Shown here in pieces: positions 1 to 14,666 of a stretch of DNA of 64,000 nucleotides. The position numbers and the translations under genes are program-made. This DNA is from Unio delphinus (lineage: Eukaryota; Mollusca; Bivalvia; Unionida; Unionidae), in assembly GCA_029339505.1 (NCBI GenBank), contig JAQISU010000343.1:682001-746000 (forward strand). Direction: 5' to 3'. Each line of letters starts with the position of its first letter. Position 1 is the stretch's first letter. The notes below the pieces were generated by a model. That model ran no database searches and was not told the DNA's origin. It worked only from the letters and a program-made list of their open reading frames with translations.

Positions 1-271
1 AAAGTTAGCAAAACAGCTAGATTTCTGTGGCATGGGTGAGAAATATTTATATACAATATCATTTATATACAATATCAAACTAAGTTCTTTCCAGAACTTG
101 AAGAAAAAAACATACCACATAGCCCATTTTTGTGTGTAGACTTTTCTAATATATAACACTATATACATGAATGGAAATAAACGCTAACTGGAACTAATGC
201 AAGTTCTATTCAGTAGGTCAAAGAAAATCAAACATGGCACTATCTATCTAGCTCTAGTCTTGTGATATTAA
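1..271. other. AT-rich sequence, no gene seen
   Basis: No open frame, splice-bounded exon or repeat unit is evident. It leads directly into the 25-bp minisatellite. Confidence 0.6.
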
Positions 272-1045
272 ATACAGACTGAATACCTGACACTACATAC
301 AGACTGAATACCAGACACTAGATACAGACTGAATACCAGACACTACATACAGACTGAATACCAGACACTACATACAGACTGAATACCAGACACTACATAC
401 AGACTGAATACCAGACACTACATACAGACTGAATACCAGACACTACATACAGACTGAATACCAGACACTACATACAGACTGAATACCAGACACTAGATAC
501 AGACTGAATACCTGACACTACATACAGACTGAATACCTACATAAATACAGACTGAATACCAGACACTACATACAGACTGAATACCAGACACTACATACAG
601 ACTGAATACCAGACACTAGATACAGACTGAATACCAGACACTAGATACAGACTGAATACCAGACACTACATACAGACTGAATACCAGACACTACATACAG
701 ACTGAATACCAGACACTAGATACAGACTGAATACCAGACACTAGATACAGACTGAATACCTGACACTACATACAGACTGAATACCTACATAAATACAGAC
801 TGAATACCAGACACTACATACAGACTGAATACCAGACACTAGATACAGACTGAATACCAGACACTAGATACAGACTGAATACCTGACACTACATACAGAC
901 TGAATACCAGACACTACATACAGACTGAATACCAGACACTAGATACAGACTGAATACCAGACACTAGATACAGACTGAATACCTGACACTACATACAGAC
1001 TGAATACCTACATAAATACAGACTGAATACCTGACACTAGATACT
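272..1045. repeat. 25-bp minisatellite, about 30 copies
   Basis: The unit is close to CACTACATACAGACTGAATA plus CCAGA. CATA alternates with GATA, and CCAGA with CCTGA. A variant containing CTACATAAATACAG recurs at about 535, 785 and 1010, roughly 230-245 bp apart, so a short higher-order repeat is superimposed. The array abuts the 46-bp satellite with no spacer. Confidence 0.95.
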
Positions 1046-4000
1046 AAAAACCATGTAAGATTCAATACTGAAGAACCTGTATTAACAACTAAATCAACTA
1101 TGTAAGATTCAACACTGAACACCTGTATTAACAACTAAATCAACTATGTAAGATTCAACACTGAACACCTGTATTGACAACTAAAAACCATGTAAGATTC
1201 AACAATGAACATTTGTACTGACAACTAAATCAACTATGTAAGATTCAATACTGAACATCTGTATTGACAACTAAAAACCATGTAAGATTCAACAATGAAC
1301 ACCTGTATTGACAACTAAATCAACTATGTAAGATTCAATACTGAACATCTGTATTGACAACTAAATCAACTATGTAAGATTCAACACTGAACACCTGTAT
1401 TGACAACTAAAAACCATTGATTCACCACTGAACACCTGTATTGACAACTAAATCAACCATGTAAGATTCAACAATGAACATTTGTACTGACAACTAAATC
1501 AACTATGTAAGATTCAACACTGAACACCTGTATTGACAACTAAATCAACTATGTAAGATTCAACACTGAACACCTGTATTGACAACTAAATCAACTATGT
1601 AAGATTCAATACTGAACATCTGTATTGACAACTAAATCAACTATGTAAGATTCAACACTGAACACCTGTATTGACAACTAAATCAACTATGTATGATTCA
1701 ATACTGAACACCTGTATTGACAACTAAATCAACTATGTAAGATTCAATACTGAACATCTGTATTGACAACTAAATCAACTATGTAAGATTCAACACTGAC
1801 CACCTGTATTGACAACTAAAAACCATAGATTCAACACTGAACACCTGTATTGACAACTAAATCAACTATGTAAGATTCAACAATGAACATTTGTACTGAC
1901 AACTAAAAACCATGTAAGATTCAATACTGAAGAACCTGTATTGACAACTAAAAACCATGTAAGATTCAATACTGAAGAACCTGTATTGACAACTAAAAAC
2001 CATGTAAGATTCAACACTGAACACCTGTACTGACAACTAAAAACCACGTAAGATTCAACACTGAACACCTGTATTGACAACTAAAAACCATGTAAGATTC
2101 AACACTGAACACCTGTACTGACAACTAAATCAACTATGTAAGATTCAATACTGAACACCTGTATTGACAACTAAATCAACTATGTAAGATTCAATACTGA
2201 ACATCTGTTTGACAACTAAATCAACTATGTAAGATTCAACACTGAACACCTGTATTGACAACTAAAATCCATAGATTCAACACTGAACACCTGTATTGAC
2301 AACTAAATAAACCATGTAAGAATCAACAATGAACATTTGTACTGACAACTAAATCAACTATGTAAGATTCAACACTGAACACCTGTATTGACAACTAAAT
2401 CAACTTTGTAAGATTCAACACTGAACACATGTATTGACAACTAAATCAATTATGTAAGATTCAACACTGAACACCTGTATTGACAACTAAATCAACTATG
2501 TAAGATTCAATACTGAACATCTGTATTGACAACTAATTCAACTATGTAAGATTCAACACTGAACACCTGTATTGACAACTAAATCAACCATGTAAGATTC
2601 AACACTGAACACATGTATTGACAACTAAATCAACTATGTAAGATTCAACACTGAACACCTGTATTGATAACTAAAAACCATGTAAGATTCAACAATGAAC
2701 ATTTGTACTGACAACTAAATCAACTATGTAAGATTCAATACTGAACATCTGTATTGACAACTAAAAACCATGTAAGATTCAACAATGAACATTTGTACTG
2801 ACAACTAAATCAAATACGTAAGATTCAATACTGAACACCTGTATTGACAACTACATCAACTATGTAAGATTCAATACTGAACATCTGTATTGACAACTAA
2901 ATCAACTATGTAAGATTCAATACTGAACATCTGTATTGACAACTAAATCAACTATGTAAGATTCAACACTGAACACCTGTATTGACAACTAAATCAACTA
3001 TGTAAGATTCAATACTGAACACCTGTATTGACAACTAAATCAACTATGTAAGATTCAATACTGAACACATGTATTGACAACTAAATCAACTATGTAAGAT
3101 TCAAAACTGAACACCTGTATTGACAACTAAATCAACTATGTAAGATTCAATACTGAACATCTGTATTGACAACTAAATCAACTATGTAAGATTCAACACT
3201 GACCACCTGTATTGACAACTAAAAACCATAGATTCAACACTGAACACCTGTATTGACAACTAAATCAACTATGTAAGATTCAACAATGAACCTTTGTACT
3301 GACAACTAAAAACCATGTAAGATTCAATACTGAAGAACCTGTATTGACAACTAAAAACCATGTAAGATTCAATACTGAAGAACCTGTATTGACAACTAAA
3401 AACCATGTAAGATTCAACACTGAACACCTGTACTGGCAACTAAAAACCACGTAAGATTCAACACTGAACACCTGTATTGACAACTAAAAACCATGTAAGA
3501 TTCAACACTGAACACCTGTACTGACAACTAAATCAACTATGTAAGATTCAATACTGAACACCTGTATTGACAACTAAATCAACTATGTAAGATTCAATAC
3601 TGAACATCTGTATTGACAACTAAATCAACTATGTAAGATTCAACACTGGACACCTGTATTGACAACTAAATAAACCATGTAAGAATCAAAAATGAACATT
3701 TGTACTGACAACTAAATCAACTATGTAAGATTCAACACTGAACACCTGTATTGACAACTAAATCAACTTTGTAAGATTCAACACTGAACACATGTATTGA
3801 CAACTAAATCAATTATGTAAGATTCAACACTGAACACCTGTATTGACAACTAAATCAACTATGTAAGATTCAATACTGAACATCTGTATTGACAACTAAA
3901 TCAACTATGTAAGATTCAACACTGAACACCTGTATTGACAACTAAATCAACCATGTAAGATTCAACACTGAACACATGTATTGACAACTAAATCAACTAT

Positions 4001-7000
4001 GTAAGATTCAACACTGAACACCTGTATTGACAACTAAAAACCATGTAAGATTCAACAATGAACATTTGTACTGACAACTAAATCAACTATGTAAGATTCA
4101 ATACTGAACATCTGTATTGACAACTAAAAACCATGTAAGATTCAACAATGAACATTTGTACTGACAACTAAATCAACTATGTAAGATTCAATACTGAACA
4201 CCTGTATTGACAATTAAATCAACTATGTAAGATTCAATACTGAACATCTGTATTGACAACTAAATCAACTATGTAAGATTCAACACTGAACACCTGTATT
4301 GACAATTAAAAACCATAGATTCAACACTGAACACCTGTATTGACAACTAAATCAACCATGTAAGATTCAACAATGAACATTTGTACTGACAACTAAATCA
4401 GCTATGTAAGATTCAACACTGAACACCTGTATTGACAACTAAATCAACTATGTAAGATTCAACACTGAACACCTGTATTGACAACTAAATCAACTATGTA
4501 AGATTCAATACTGAACATCTGTATTGACAACTAAATCAACTATGTAAGATTCAACACTGAACACCTGTATTGACAACTAAATCAACTATGTAAGATTCAA
4601 TACTGAACACCTGTATTGACAACTAAATCAACTATGTAAGATTCAATACTGAACATCTGTATTGACAACTAAATCAACTATGTAAGATTCAACACTGAAC
4701 ATCTGTATTGACAACTAAAAACCATAGATTCAACACTGAACACCTGTATTGACAACTAAATCAACTATGTAAGATTCAACAATGAACCTTTGTACTGACA
4801 ACTAAAAACAATGTAAGATTCAATACTGAAGAACCTGTATTGACAACTAAAAACCATGTAAGATTCAATACTGAAGAACCTGTATTGACAACTAAAAACC
4901 ATGTAAGATTCAACACTGAACACCTGTACTGGCAACTAAAAACCACGTAAGATTCAACACTGAACACCTGTATTGACAACTAAAAACCATGTAAGATTCA
5001 ACACTGAACACCTGTACTGACAACTAAATCAACTATGTAAGATTCAATACTGAACACCTGTATTGACAACTAAATCAACTATGTAAGATTCAATACTGAA
5101 CATCTGTATTGACAACTAAATCAACTATGTAAGATTCAACACTGAACACCTGTATTGACAACTAAATAAACCATGTAAGAATCAAAAATGAACATTTGTA
5201 CTGACAACTAAATCAACTATGTAAGATTCAACACTGAACACCTGTATTGACAACTAAATCAACTTTGTAAGATTCAACACTGAACACATGTATTGACAAC
5301 TAAATCAATTATGTAAGATTCAACACTGAACACCTGTATTGACAACTAAATCAACTATGTAAGATTCAATACTGAACATCTGTATTGACAACTAAATCAA
5401 CTATGTAAGATTCAACACTGAACACCTGTATTGACAACTAAATCAACCATGTAAGATTCAACACTGTACACCTGTATTGACAACTAAATCAACTTTGTAA
5501 GATTCAACACTGAACACATGTATTGACAACTAAATCAATTATGTAAGATTCAACACTGAACACCTGTATTGACAACTAAATCAACTATGTAAGATTCAAT
5601 ACTGAACATCTGTATTGACAACTAAATCAACTATGTAAGATTCAACACTGAACACCTGTATTGACAACTAAATCAACCATGTAAGATTCAACACTGAACA
5701 CATGTATTGACAACTAAATCAACTATGTAAGATTCAACAATGAACATTTGTATTGACAACTAAATCAACTATGTAAGATTCAATACTGAACATCTGTATT
5801 GACAACTAAATCAACTATGTATGATTCAATACTGAACACCTGTATTGACAACTAAATCAACTATGTAAGATTCAATACTGAACATCTGTATTGACAACTA
5901 AATCAACTATGTAAGATTCAACACTGACCACCTGTATTGACAACTAAAAACCATAGATTCAACACTGAACACCTGTATTGACAACTAAATCAACTATGTA
6001 AGATTCAACAATGAACATTTGTACTGACAACTAAAAACCATGTAAGATTCAATACTGAAGAACCTGTATTGACAACTAAAAACCATGTAAGATTCAATAC
6101 TGAAGAACCTGTATTGACAACTAAAAACCATGTAAGATTCAACACTGAACACCTGTACTGACAACTAAAAACCACGTAAGATTCAACACTGAACACCTGT
6201 ATTGACAACTAAAAACCATGTAAGATTCAACACTGAACACCTGTACTGACAACTAAATCAACTATGTAAGATTCAATACTGAACACATGTATTGACAACT
6301 AAATCAACTATGTACGATTCAATACTGAACATCTGTTTGACAACTAAATCAACTATGTAAGATTCAACACTGAACACCTGTATTGACAACTAAAATCCAT
6401 AGATTCAACACTGAACACCTGTATTGCCAACTAAATAAACCATGTAAGAATCAACAATGAACATTTGTACTGACAACTAAATCAACTATGTAAGATTCAA
6501 CACTGAACACCTGTAATGACAACTAAATCAACTTTGTAAGATTCAACACTGAACACATGTATTGACAACTAAATCAATTATGTAAGATTCAACACTGAAC
6601 ACCTGTATTGACAACTAAATCAACTATGTAAGATTCAATACTGAACATCTGTATTGACAACTAAATCAACTATGTAAGATTCAACACTGAACACCTGTAT
6701 TGACAACTAAATCAACCATGTAAGATTCAACACTGAACACATGTATTGACAACTAAATCAACTATGTAAGATTCAACACTGAACACCTGTATTGACAACT
6801 AAAAACCATGTAAGATTCAACAATGAACATTTGTACTGACAACTAAATCAACTATGTAAGATTCAATACTGAACATCTGTATTGACAACTAAAAACCATG
6901 TAAGATTCAACAATGAACATTTGTACTGACAACTAAATCAACTATGTAAGATTCAATACTGAACACCTGTATTGACAACTACATCAACTATGTAAGATTC

Positions 7001-10000
7001 AATACTGAACATCTGTATTGACAACTAAATCAACTATGTAAGATTCAATACTGAACATCTGTATTGACAACTAAATCAACTATGTAAGATTCAACACTGA
7101 ACACCTGTATTGACAACTAAATCAACTATGTAAGATTCAATACTGAACACCTGTATTGACAACTAAATCAACTATGTAAGATTCAATACTGAACACCTGT
7201 ATTGACAACTAAATCAACTATGTAAGATTCAATACTGAACACCTGTATTGACAACTAAATCAACTATGTAAGATTCAATACTGAACATCTGTATTGACAA
7301 CTAAATCAACTATGTAAGATTCAACACTGAACACCTGTATTGACAACTAAAAACCATAGATTCAACACTTAACACCTGTATTGACAACTAAATCAACTAT
7401 GTAAGATTCAACAATGAACCTTTGTACTGACAACTAAAAACCATGTAAGATTCAATACTGAAGAACCTGTATTGACAACTAAAAACCATGTAAGATTCAA
7501 TACTGAAGAACCTGTATTGACAACTAAAAACCATGTAAGATTCAACACTGAACACCTGTACTGGCAACTAAAAACCACGTAAGATTCAACACTGAACACC
7601 TGTATTGACAACTAAAAACCATGTAAGATTCAACACTGAACACCTGTACTGACAACTAAATCAACTATGTAAGATTCAATACTGAACACCTGTATTGACA
7701 ACTAAATCAACTATGTAAGATTCAATACTGAACATCTGTATTGACAACTAAATCAACTATGTAAGATTCAACACTGAACACCTGTATTGACAACTAAATA
7801 AACCATGTAAGAATCAAAAATGAACATTTGTACTGACAACTAAATCAACTATGTAAGATTCAACACTGAACACCTGTATTGACAACTAAATCAACTTTGT
7901 AAGATTCAACACTGAACACATGTATTGACAACTAAATCAATTATGTAAGATTCAACACTGAACACCTGTATTGACAACTAAATCAACTATGTAAGATTCA
8001 ATACTGAACATCTGTATTGACAACTAAATCAACTATGTAAGATTCAACACTGAACACATGTATTGACAACTAAATCAACTATGTAAGATTCAACACTGAA
8101 CACCTGTATTGACAACTAAAAACCATGTAAGATTCAACAATGAACATTTGTACTGACAACTAAATCAACTATGTAAGATTCAATACTGAACATCTGTATT
8201 GACAACTAAAAACCATGTAAGATTCAACAATGAACATTTGTACTGACAACTGAATCAACTATGTAAGATTCAATACTGAACACCTGTATTGACAACTAAA
8301 TCAACTATGTAAGATTCAATACTGAACATCTGTATTGACAACTAAATCAACTATGTAAGATTCAACACTGAACACCTGTATTGACAATTAAAAACCATAG
8401 ATTCAACACTGAACACCTGTATTGACAACTAAATCAACCATGTAAGATTCAACAATGAACATTTGTACTGACAACTAAATCAGCTATGTAAGATTCAACA
8501 CTGAACACCTGTATTGACAACTAAATCAACTATGTAAGATTCAATACTGAACATCTGTATTGACAACTAAATCAACTATGTAAGATTCAACACTGAACAC
8601 CTGTATTGACAACTAAATCAACTATGTAAGATTCAATACTGAACACCTGTATTGACAACTAAATCAACTATGTAAGATTCAATACTGAACATCTGTATTG
8701 ACAACTAAATCAACTATGTAAGATTCAACACTGAACACCTGTATTGACAACTAAAAACCATAGATTCAACACTGAACACCTGTATTGACAACTAAATCAA
8801 CTATGTAAGATTCAACAATGAACCTTTGTACTGACAACTAAAAACCATGTAAGATTCAATACTGAAGAACCTGTATTGACAACTAAAAACCATGTAAGAT
8901 TCAATACTGAAGAACCTGTATTGACAACTAAAAACCATGTAAGATTCAACACTGAACACCTGTACTGGCAACTAAAAACCACGTAAGATTCAACACTGAA
9001 CACCTGTATTGACAACTAAAAACCATGTAAGATTCAACACTGAACACCTGTACTGACAACTAAATCAACTATGTAAGATTCAATACTGAACACCTGTATT
9101 GACAACTAAATCAACTATGTAAGATTCAATACTGAACATCTGTATTGACAACTAAATCAACTATGTAAGATTCAACACTGAACACCTGTATTGACAACTA
9201 AATAAACCATGTAAGAATCAAAAATGAACATTTGTACTGACAACTAAATCAACTATGTAAGATTCAACACTGAACACCTGTATTGACAACTAAATCAACT
9301 TTGTAAGATTCAACACTGAACACATGTATTGACAACTAAATCAATTATGTAAGATTCAACACTGAACACCTGTATTGACAACTAAATCAACTATGTAAGA
9401 TTCAATACTGAACATCTGTATTGACAACTAAATCAACTATGTAAGATTCAACACTGAACACCTGTATTGACAACTAAATCAACCATGTAAGATTCAACAC
9501 TGTACACCTGTATTGACAACTAAATCAACTTTGTAAGATTCAACACTGAACACCTGTATTGACAACTAAAAACCATGTAAGATTCAACAATGAACATTTG
9601 TACTGACAACTAAATCAACTATGTAAGATTCAATACTGAACATCTGTATTGACAACTAAAAACCATGTAAGATTCAACAATGAACATTTGTACTGACAAC
9701 TAAATCAACTATGTAAGATTCAATACTGAACACCTGTATTGACAACTAAATCAACTATGTAAGATTCAATACTGAACATCTGTATTGACAACTAAATCAA
9801 CTATGTAAGATTCAACACTGAACACCTGTATTGACAACTAAAAACCATAGATTCAACACTGAACACCTGAATTGACAACTAAATCAACCATGTAAGATTC
9901 AACACTGAACACCTGAATTGACAACTAAATCAACCATGTAAGATTCAACACTGAACACCTGTATTGACAACTAAATCAACTATGTAAGATTCAACACTGA

Positions 10001-11913
10001 ACACCTGTATTGACAACTAAATCAACTATGTAAGATTCAATACTGAACATCTGTATTGACAAACTAAATCGAACTATGTAAGATTCAACACTGAACACCT
10101 GTATTGACAACTAAATCAACTATGTAAGATTCAATACTGAACACCTGTATTGACAACTAAATCAACTATGCAAGATTCAATACTGAACATCTGTATTGAC
10201 AACTAAATCAACTATGTAAGATTCAACACTGAACACCTGTATTGACAACTAAAAACCATAGATTCAACACTGAACACCTGTATTGACAACTAAATCAACT
10301 ATGTAAGATTCAACAATGAACATTTGTACTGACAACTAAAAACCATGTAAGATTCAATACTGAAGAACCTGTATTGACAACTAAAAACCATGTAAGATTC
10401 AATACTGAAGAACCTGTATTGACAACTAAAAACCATGTAAGATTCAACACTGAACACCTGTACTGACAACTAAAAACCACGTAAGATTCAACACCGAACA
10501 CCTGTATTGACAACTAAAAACCATGTAAGATTCAACACTGAACACCTGTACTGACAACTAAATCAACTATGTAAGATTCAATACTGAACACCTGTATTGA
10601 CAACTAAATCAACTATGTAAGATTCAATACTGAACATCTGTATTGACAACTAAATCAACTATGTAAGATTCAACACTGAACATCTGTATTGACAACTAAA
10701 ATCCATAGATTCAACACTGAACACCTGTATTGACAACTAAATAAACCATGTAAGAATCAACAATGAACATTTGTACTGACAACTAAATCAACTATGTAAG
10801 ATTCAACACTGAACACCTGTATTGACAACTAAATCAACTTTGTAAGATTCAACACTGAACACATGTATTGACAACTAAATCAATTATGTAAGATTCAACA
10901 CTGAACACCTGTATTGACAACTAAATCAACTATGTAAGATTCAATACTGAACATCTGTATTGACAACTAAATCAACTATGTAAGATTCAATACTGAACAT
11001 CTGTATTGACAACTAAATCAACTATGTAAGATTCAATACTGAACATCTGTATTGACAACTAAATCAACCATGTAAGATTCAACACTGTACACCTGTATTG
11101 ACAACTAAATCAACTATCATGTAAGATTCAACACTGAACATCTGTATTGACAACTAAATCAACTATGTAAGATTCAACACTGTACACCTGTATTGACAAC
11201 TAAATCAACTATGATGTAAGATTCAACACTGAACATCTGTATTGACAACTAAATCAACTATGTAAGATTCAACACTGAACACCTGTATTGACAACTAAAT
11301 CAACTATGTAAGATTCAATACTGAACATCTGTATTGACAACTAAATCAACTATGTAAGATTCAATACTGAACATCTGTATTGACAACTAAATCAACTATG
11401 TAAGATTCAACACTGAACATCTGTACTGACAACTAAATCAACTATGTAAGATTCAATACTGAACACCTGTATTGACAACTAAATCAACTATGTAAGATTC
11501 AACACTGAACATCTGTATTGACAACTAAATCAACTATGTAAGATTCAACACTGAACACCTGTATTGACAACTAAATCAACTATGTAAGATTCAATACTGA
11601 ACATCTGTATTGACAACTAAATCAACTATGTAAGATTCAATACTGAACACCTGTATTGACAACTAAATCAACTATGTAAGATTCAACACTGAACATCTGT
11701 ATTGACAACTAAATCAACTATGTAAGATTCAACACTGAACACCTGTATTGACAACTAAATCAACTATGTAAGATTCAATACTGAACATCTGTATTGACAA
11801 CTAAATCAACCATGTAAGATTCAACACTGTACACCTGTACTGACAACTAAAGCAACCATGTAAAATTCAACACTGACTGAACACTTGTACTGAACACCAG
11901 ATCAACTATGTAA
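1046..11913. repeat. 46-bp satellite with A-B-C higher-order structure
   Basis: About 235 tandem monomers of 46 bp, with the core CTAAATCAACTATGTAAGAT followed by TCAACACTGAACACCTG and TATTGACAA. Variants recur in register. A marker cluster (TACTGACAACTAAAAACC, AAGAACCTG, ACCACGTAAG) appears at 1877, 3280, 4776, 6005, 7408, 8812 and 10310, giving blocks of about 1.2-1.5 kb. Block-specific variants sort the blocks into three types in the order A B C A B C A. The 67-residue minus-strand open frames at these markers are by-products of the repeat. The last 1.2 kb (from about 10.7 kb) is less ordered. It is probably intronic to TOPBP1, because no exon encoding the rest of BRCT2 was found to the right. 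Confidence 0.95.
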
Positions 11914-12084
11914 ATTGAGATGGGCCTCTGATATAAAAAAAATAACTGTTTTTTGGGCCTTTACATCTGTAGCTATAGCAACCAAGATTGATGATGCCTC
12001 TGACACCAAAGTTGGATAAATAATCACTGGTCTAGCAAACATCTTAGATGGAGGCACTTGTCTTTCAAGGCAGGCACTGCACAC
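11902..12084 (-). other. Unassigned short open frame just outside the satellite
   Basis: A minus-strand frame of about 60 codons, opening at a GTG, contains a protein-like stretch (for example KMFARPVIIYP and SSILVAIATDVKAQK). A possible acceptor (GTGTGCAG) lies at its 5' end. It does not resemble TOPBP1 BRCT2 and I recognise no family. It could be an exon, an old transposon fragment or chance. The last codons run into the edge of the satellite. Confidence 0.2.
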
Positions 12085-12264
12085 AAAGTTTCTTTTTTGG
12101 CTATGTTGATAATCTGATTCAAATGTTCTTAAAAGTTATGATTATTCATGCAATCATTACCTTTTGCTTCATTTATGATGAGGTGGGTTGTGTGATTCAT
12201 TTTCATTTCACCACTGTAGGTTCCTCCTGAAATGTTGAAATTCACGAAGATTTAGAAAATTTCA

Positions 12265-12540
12265 GCAACAAATTTGCTGTACATATGACGTTTACTGTGT
12301 TAGCTCTCTTTGCTGTACATATGACATTTACTGTGTTAGCTCTCTTTGCTGTACATATGACGTTTACTGTGTTAGCTCTCTTTGCTGTACATATGACGTT
12401 TACTGTGTTGCTCTCTTTGCTGTACATATGACGTTTACTGTGTTAGCTCTCTTTGCTGTACATATGACGTTTACTGTTAGCTCTCTTTGCTGTACATATA
12501 ACGTTTACTGTTAACTCTCTATGATGTACATAGAGTACTA
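12265..12540. repeat. 36-bp minisatellite, about 7.5 copies
   Basis: The unit is TTTGCTGTACATATGACGTT plus TACTGTGTTAGCTCTC. Later copies lose a few bases (TGTTAGC becomes TTAGC). Confidence 0.92.
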
Positions 12541-12825
12541 GTCTAATAAATCAAACCCCCAAATCAGAGTTGATACTGAGAGACTTTTTTATGGGTATGC
12601 TGTCACCTGTTCATTAAAATAAGCAATTTTGCTGCAAGCAAAATCTTTCCAGAACACATCTGTGTACAGTTTTGACAATTACTGATATCTGCTAAAAGCT
12701 ATATCTTGCAAGATATTCCAAATGCCCACAGGACAAATGGGTTTTAAAGTCATGAAACAGGATTTCATCCAGAAATATTGTGTTCATGTTATCAAAACAA
12801 CCCTTCAACTGATGGTAACTTAAGA
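12541..12825. other. AT-rich intronic sequence
   Basis: Searched on the minus strand for the missing part of TOPBP1 BRCT2 and nothing fits. No repeat is evident. Confidence 0.5.
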
Positions 12826-13045
12826 CATGCCAGTGTCGAAAATGCACATTGATATGTTGTGGACAGATTCATGCCAGTGTCGAAAATGTACATTGATATG
12901 TTGAGGACAGATTCATGCCAGTGTCGAAAATGTACATTGATATGTTGAGGACAGATTCATGCCAGTGTCGAAAATGTACATTGATATGTTGTGGACAGAT
13001 TCATGCCAGTGTCGAAAATGTACATTGATATGTTGAGGGCAGATT
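12826..13045. repeat. 44-bp minisatellite, 5 copies
   Basis: The unit is GCCAGTGTCGAAAATGTACA plus TTGATATGTTGAGGACAGATTCAT. GAGG and GTGG variants alternate. Confidence 0.92.
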
Positions 13046-13154
13046 CATCAGCAAACAGTTTGCAGATTTTAATAAACAGGTTACATTATACCTAAAATTG
13101 TCCCGACTAGGGCTGGTCTGTTTCATTGGATTAATACAGTGCCTACTGAGATAA

Positions 13155-13623
13155 CTTGTTTGCTGTACATACAATATATACTGTGATTATCTATTTGCTG
13201 TACATAAAGTACCTACTGAGAAATCTGTATATGCTGTACATACAGTACCTACTGAGAAAACTGTATATGCTGTACATACAGTACTTACTGAGAAATCTGT
13301 ATCTGCTGTACATACAGTACTTACTGAGAAATCTGTATATGCTGTACATACAGTACCTACTGAGAAATCTGTACATGCTGTACATACAGTACCTACTGAG
13401 AAAACTGTATATGCTGTACATACAGTACCTACTGAGAAATCTGTATATGCTGTACATACAGTACCTACTGAGAAATCTGTATATGCTGTACATACAGTAC
13501 CTACTGAGAAATCTGTACATGCTGTACATACAGTACTTACTGAGAAAACTGTATATGCTGTACATACAGTACCTACTGAGAAATCTGTACATGCTGTATA
13601 TACAGTACTTGATTCTGTATCTG

Positions 13624-13679
<56 letters not shown>

Positions 13680-13980
13680 TACTTACTGAGAACTCTGTAT
13701 CTGCTGTACATACAGTATTTACTGAGAAATCTGTACATGCTGTACATACAGTATTTACAGAGAAATCTGTACATGCTGTACATACAGTACTTACTGAGAA
13801 AACTATCAGATATACATAGAGTACTTACTGAGATTGCCTGTTTGCTATGTATACATACATTACCTACTGAGACGGCTTTGTCTGCAATATATAATTTACC
13901 TACTGAGACGGCTTTGTCTGCAATATATAATTTACCTACCGAGACGGCTTTGTCTGCAATATATATTTTACCTACCAAGA
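13155..13980. repeat. 36-bp minisatellite with an internal (TA)n
   Basis: The unit is TGCTGTACATACAGTACCTA plus CTGAGAAATCTGTATA, about 17 good copies to 13810. It grades into three longer units around GAGACGGCTTTGTCTGCAAT at 13855-13980. A pure (TA)n tract lies at about 13626-13676. Because 36 is a multiple of 3, open frames of 110 to 263 codons exist on both strands and are not treated as genes. On the minus strand each unit has the donor-like word TCAGTAGGT or TCAGTAAGT. Confidence 0.93.
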
Positions 13981-14470
13981 CAGCAGCTTCAATGGATTCT
14001 ATAAGAAGAATGATTGCAGATGGCAGTAGATGTGAAATATGGATTTATACGAGTATATTGATATACTAATAGACATTTTTGATGGATTAAGATAATGAAT
14101 GAATGCTGAAAAATGTGATGTAAGTATGAAATTTGACAGCTGGCCATTCATTTTCAACAAATACAAAAATAATTAAAACAAGAAAGTTACTTTCTTTCCA
14201 ACTGTACAAAAATTGAAAAGAAACAAAAGATGATGGAGTTATGTTACCAAGTTATTGCAATTCTTATCTGTACACTTTCTCTTTTTTGGGGGAATAAGAT
14301 CAAGAAAAAAATCATAATAATTTATCATGAAAGTATAAAATTGTGTATTTGAATATATTTTAATGTAAAAAGCAAGTAATGTTCATAATCAATGATGAAA
14401 TAACAAGCTGAGCTCCTGAAAGTGAGAAGGTCCCATAAATTAGGCACAGGTGGTCCTATTTTAACAGAAA
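13981..14470. other. AT-rich intronic sequence
   Basis: No gene seen. The minus strand at about 13978-14000 has a pyrimidine-rich acceptor-like site and a GTAGGTAA donor 23 bp later, but its translation does not continue BRCT2. Confidence 0.5.
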
Positions 14471-14477
14471 GATGGAG

Positions 14478-14545
14478 AAATACATATCATGTAATAAATA
14501 CATATCATGTAATAAATACATATCATGTAATAAATACATATCATG
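14478..14545. repeat. 18-bp repeat, 4 copies
   Basis: The unit is AATAAATACATATCATGT. It ends a few bases before the TOPBP1 exon at 14556. Confidence 0.9.
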
Positions 14546-14555
14546 CAATTGGTAC

Positions 14556-14666
14556 CTTCTTTCTCTATCAATTTCTTGGCTTCTTTTCTTTCATCAGAGC
14601 TCAGCCCAGACACAGTAACAACCAGTCCACAGAAAATGGGGCATTTCAATCCCTGGAACTGTTCAT
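14556..14666 (-). CDS. TOPBP1: TOPBP1 exon, start of BRCT2
   Basis: Encodes GLKCPIFCGLVVTVSGL followed by SSDERKEAKKLIEKEG, matching the strand and first helix of TOPBP1 BRCT2 (vertebrate pattern KCPIF-G-x-VTGL). The donor is GAAG|GTACC at 14556/14555, splitting the glycine codon. The acceptor is either TTTAG|AT at 14666 or CAG|TTC at 14658. The first would need a preceding exon ending in phase 1, the second phase 0. Neither matches the phase-2 end of the exon at 22488, hence the missing small exon. Confidence 0.9.

Noticed and set aside
272..1045. CRISPR-like array
   Set aside because: Direct tandem repeats without unique spacers in a eukaryotic genome.
1877..10513. Seven near-identical 67-codon minus-strand open frames
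   Set aside because: They are the marker cluster of the satellite blocks read in one frame. They have no coding context and vary with the repeat.
13156..13978. 177- and 263-codon open frames
   Set aside because: 36-bp repeat plus (TA)n translated on both strands; no unique coding sequence.
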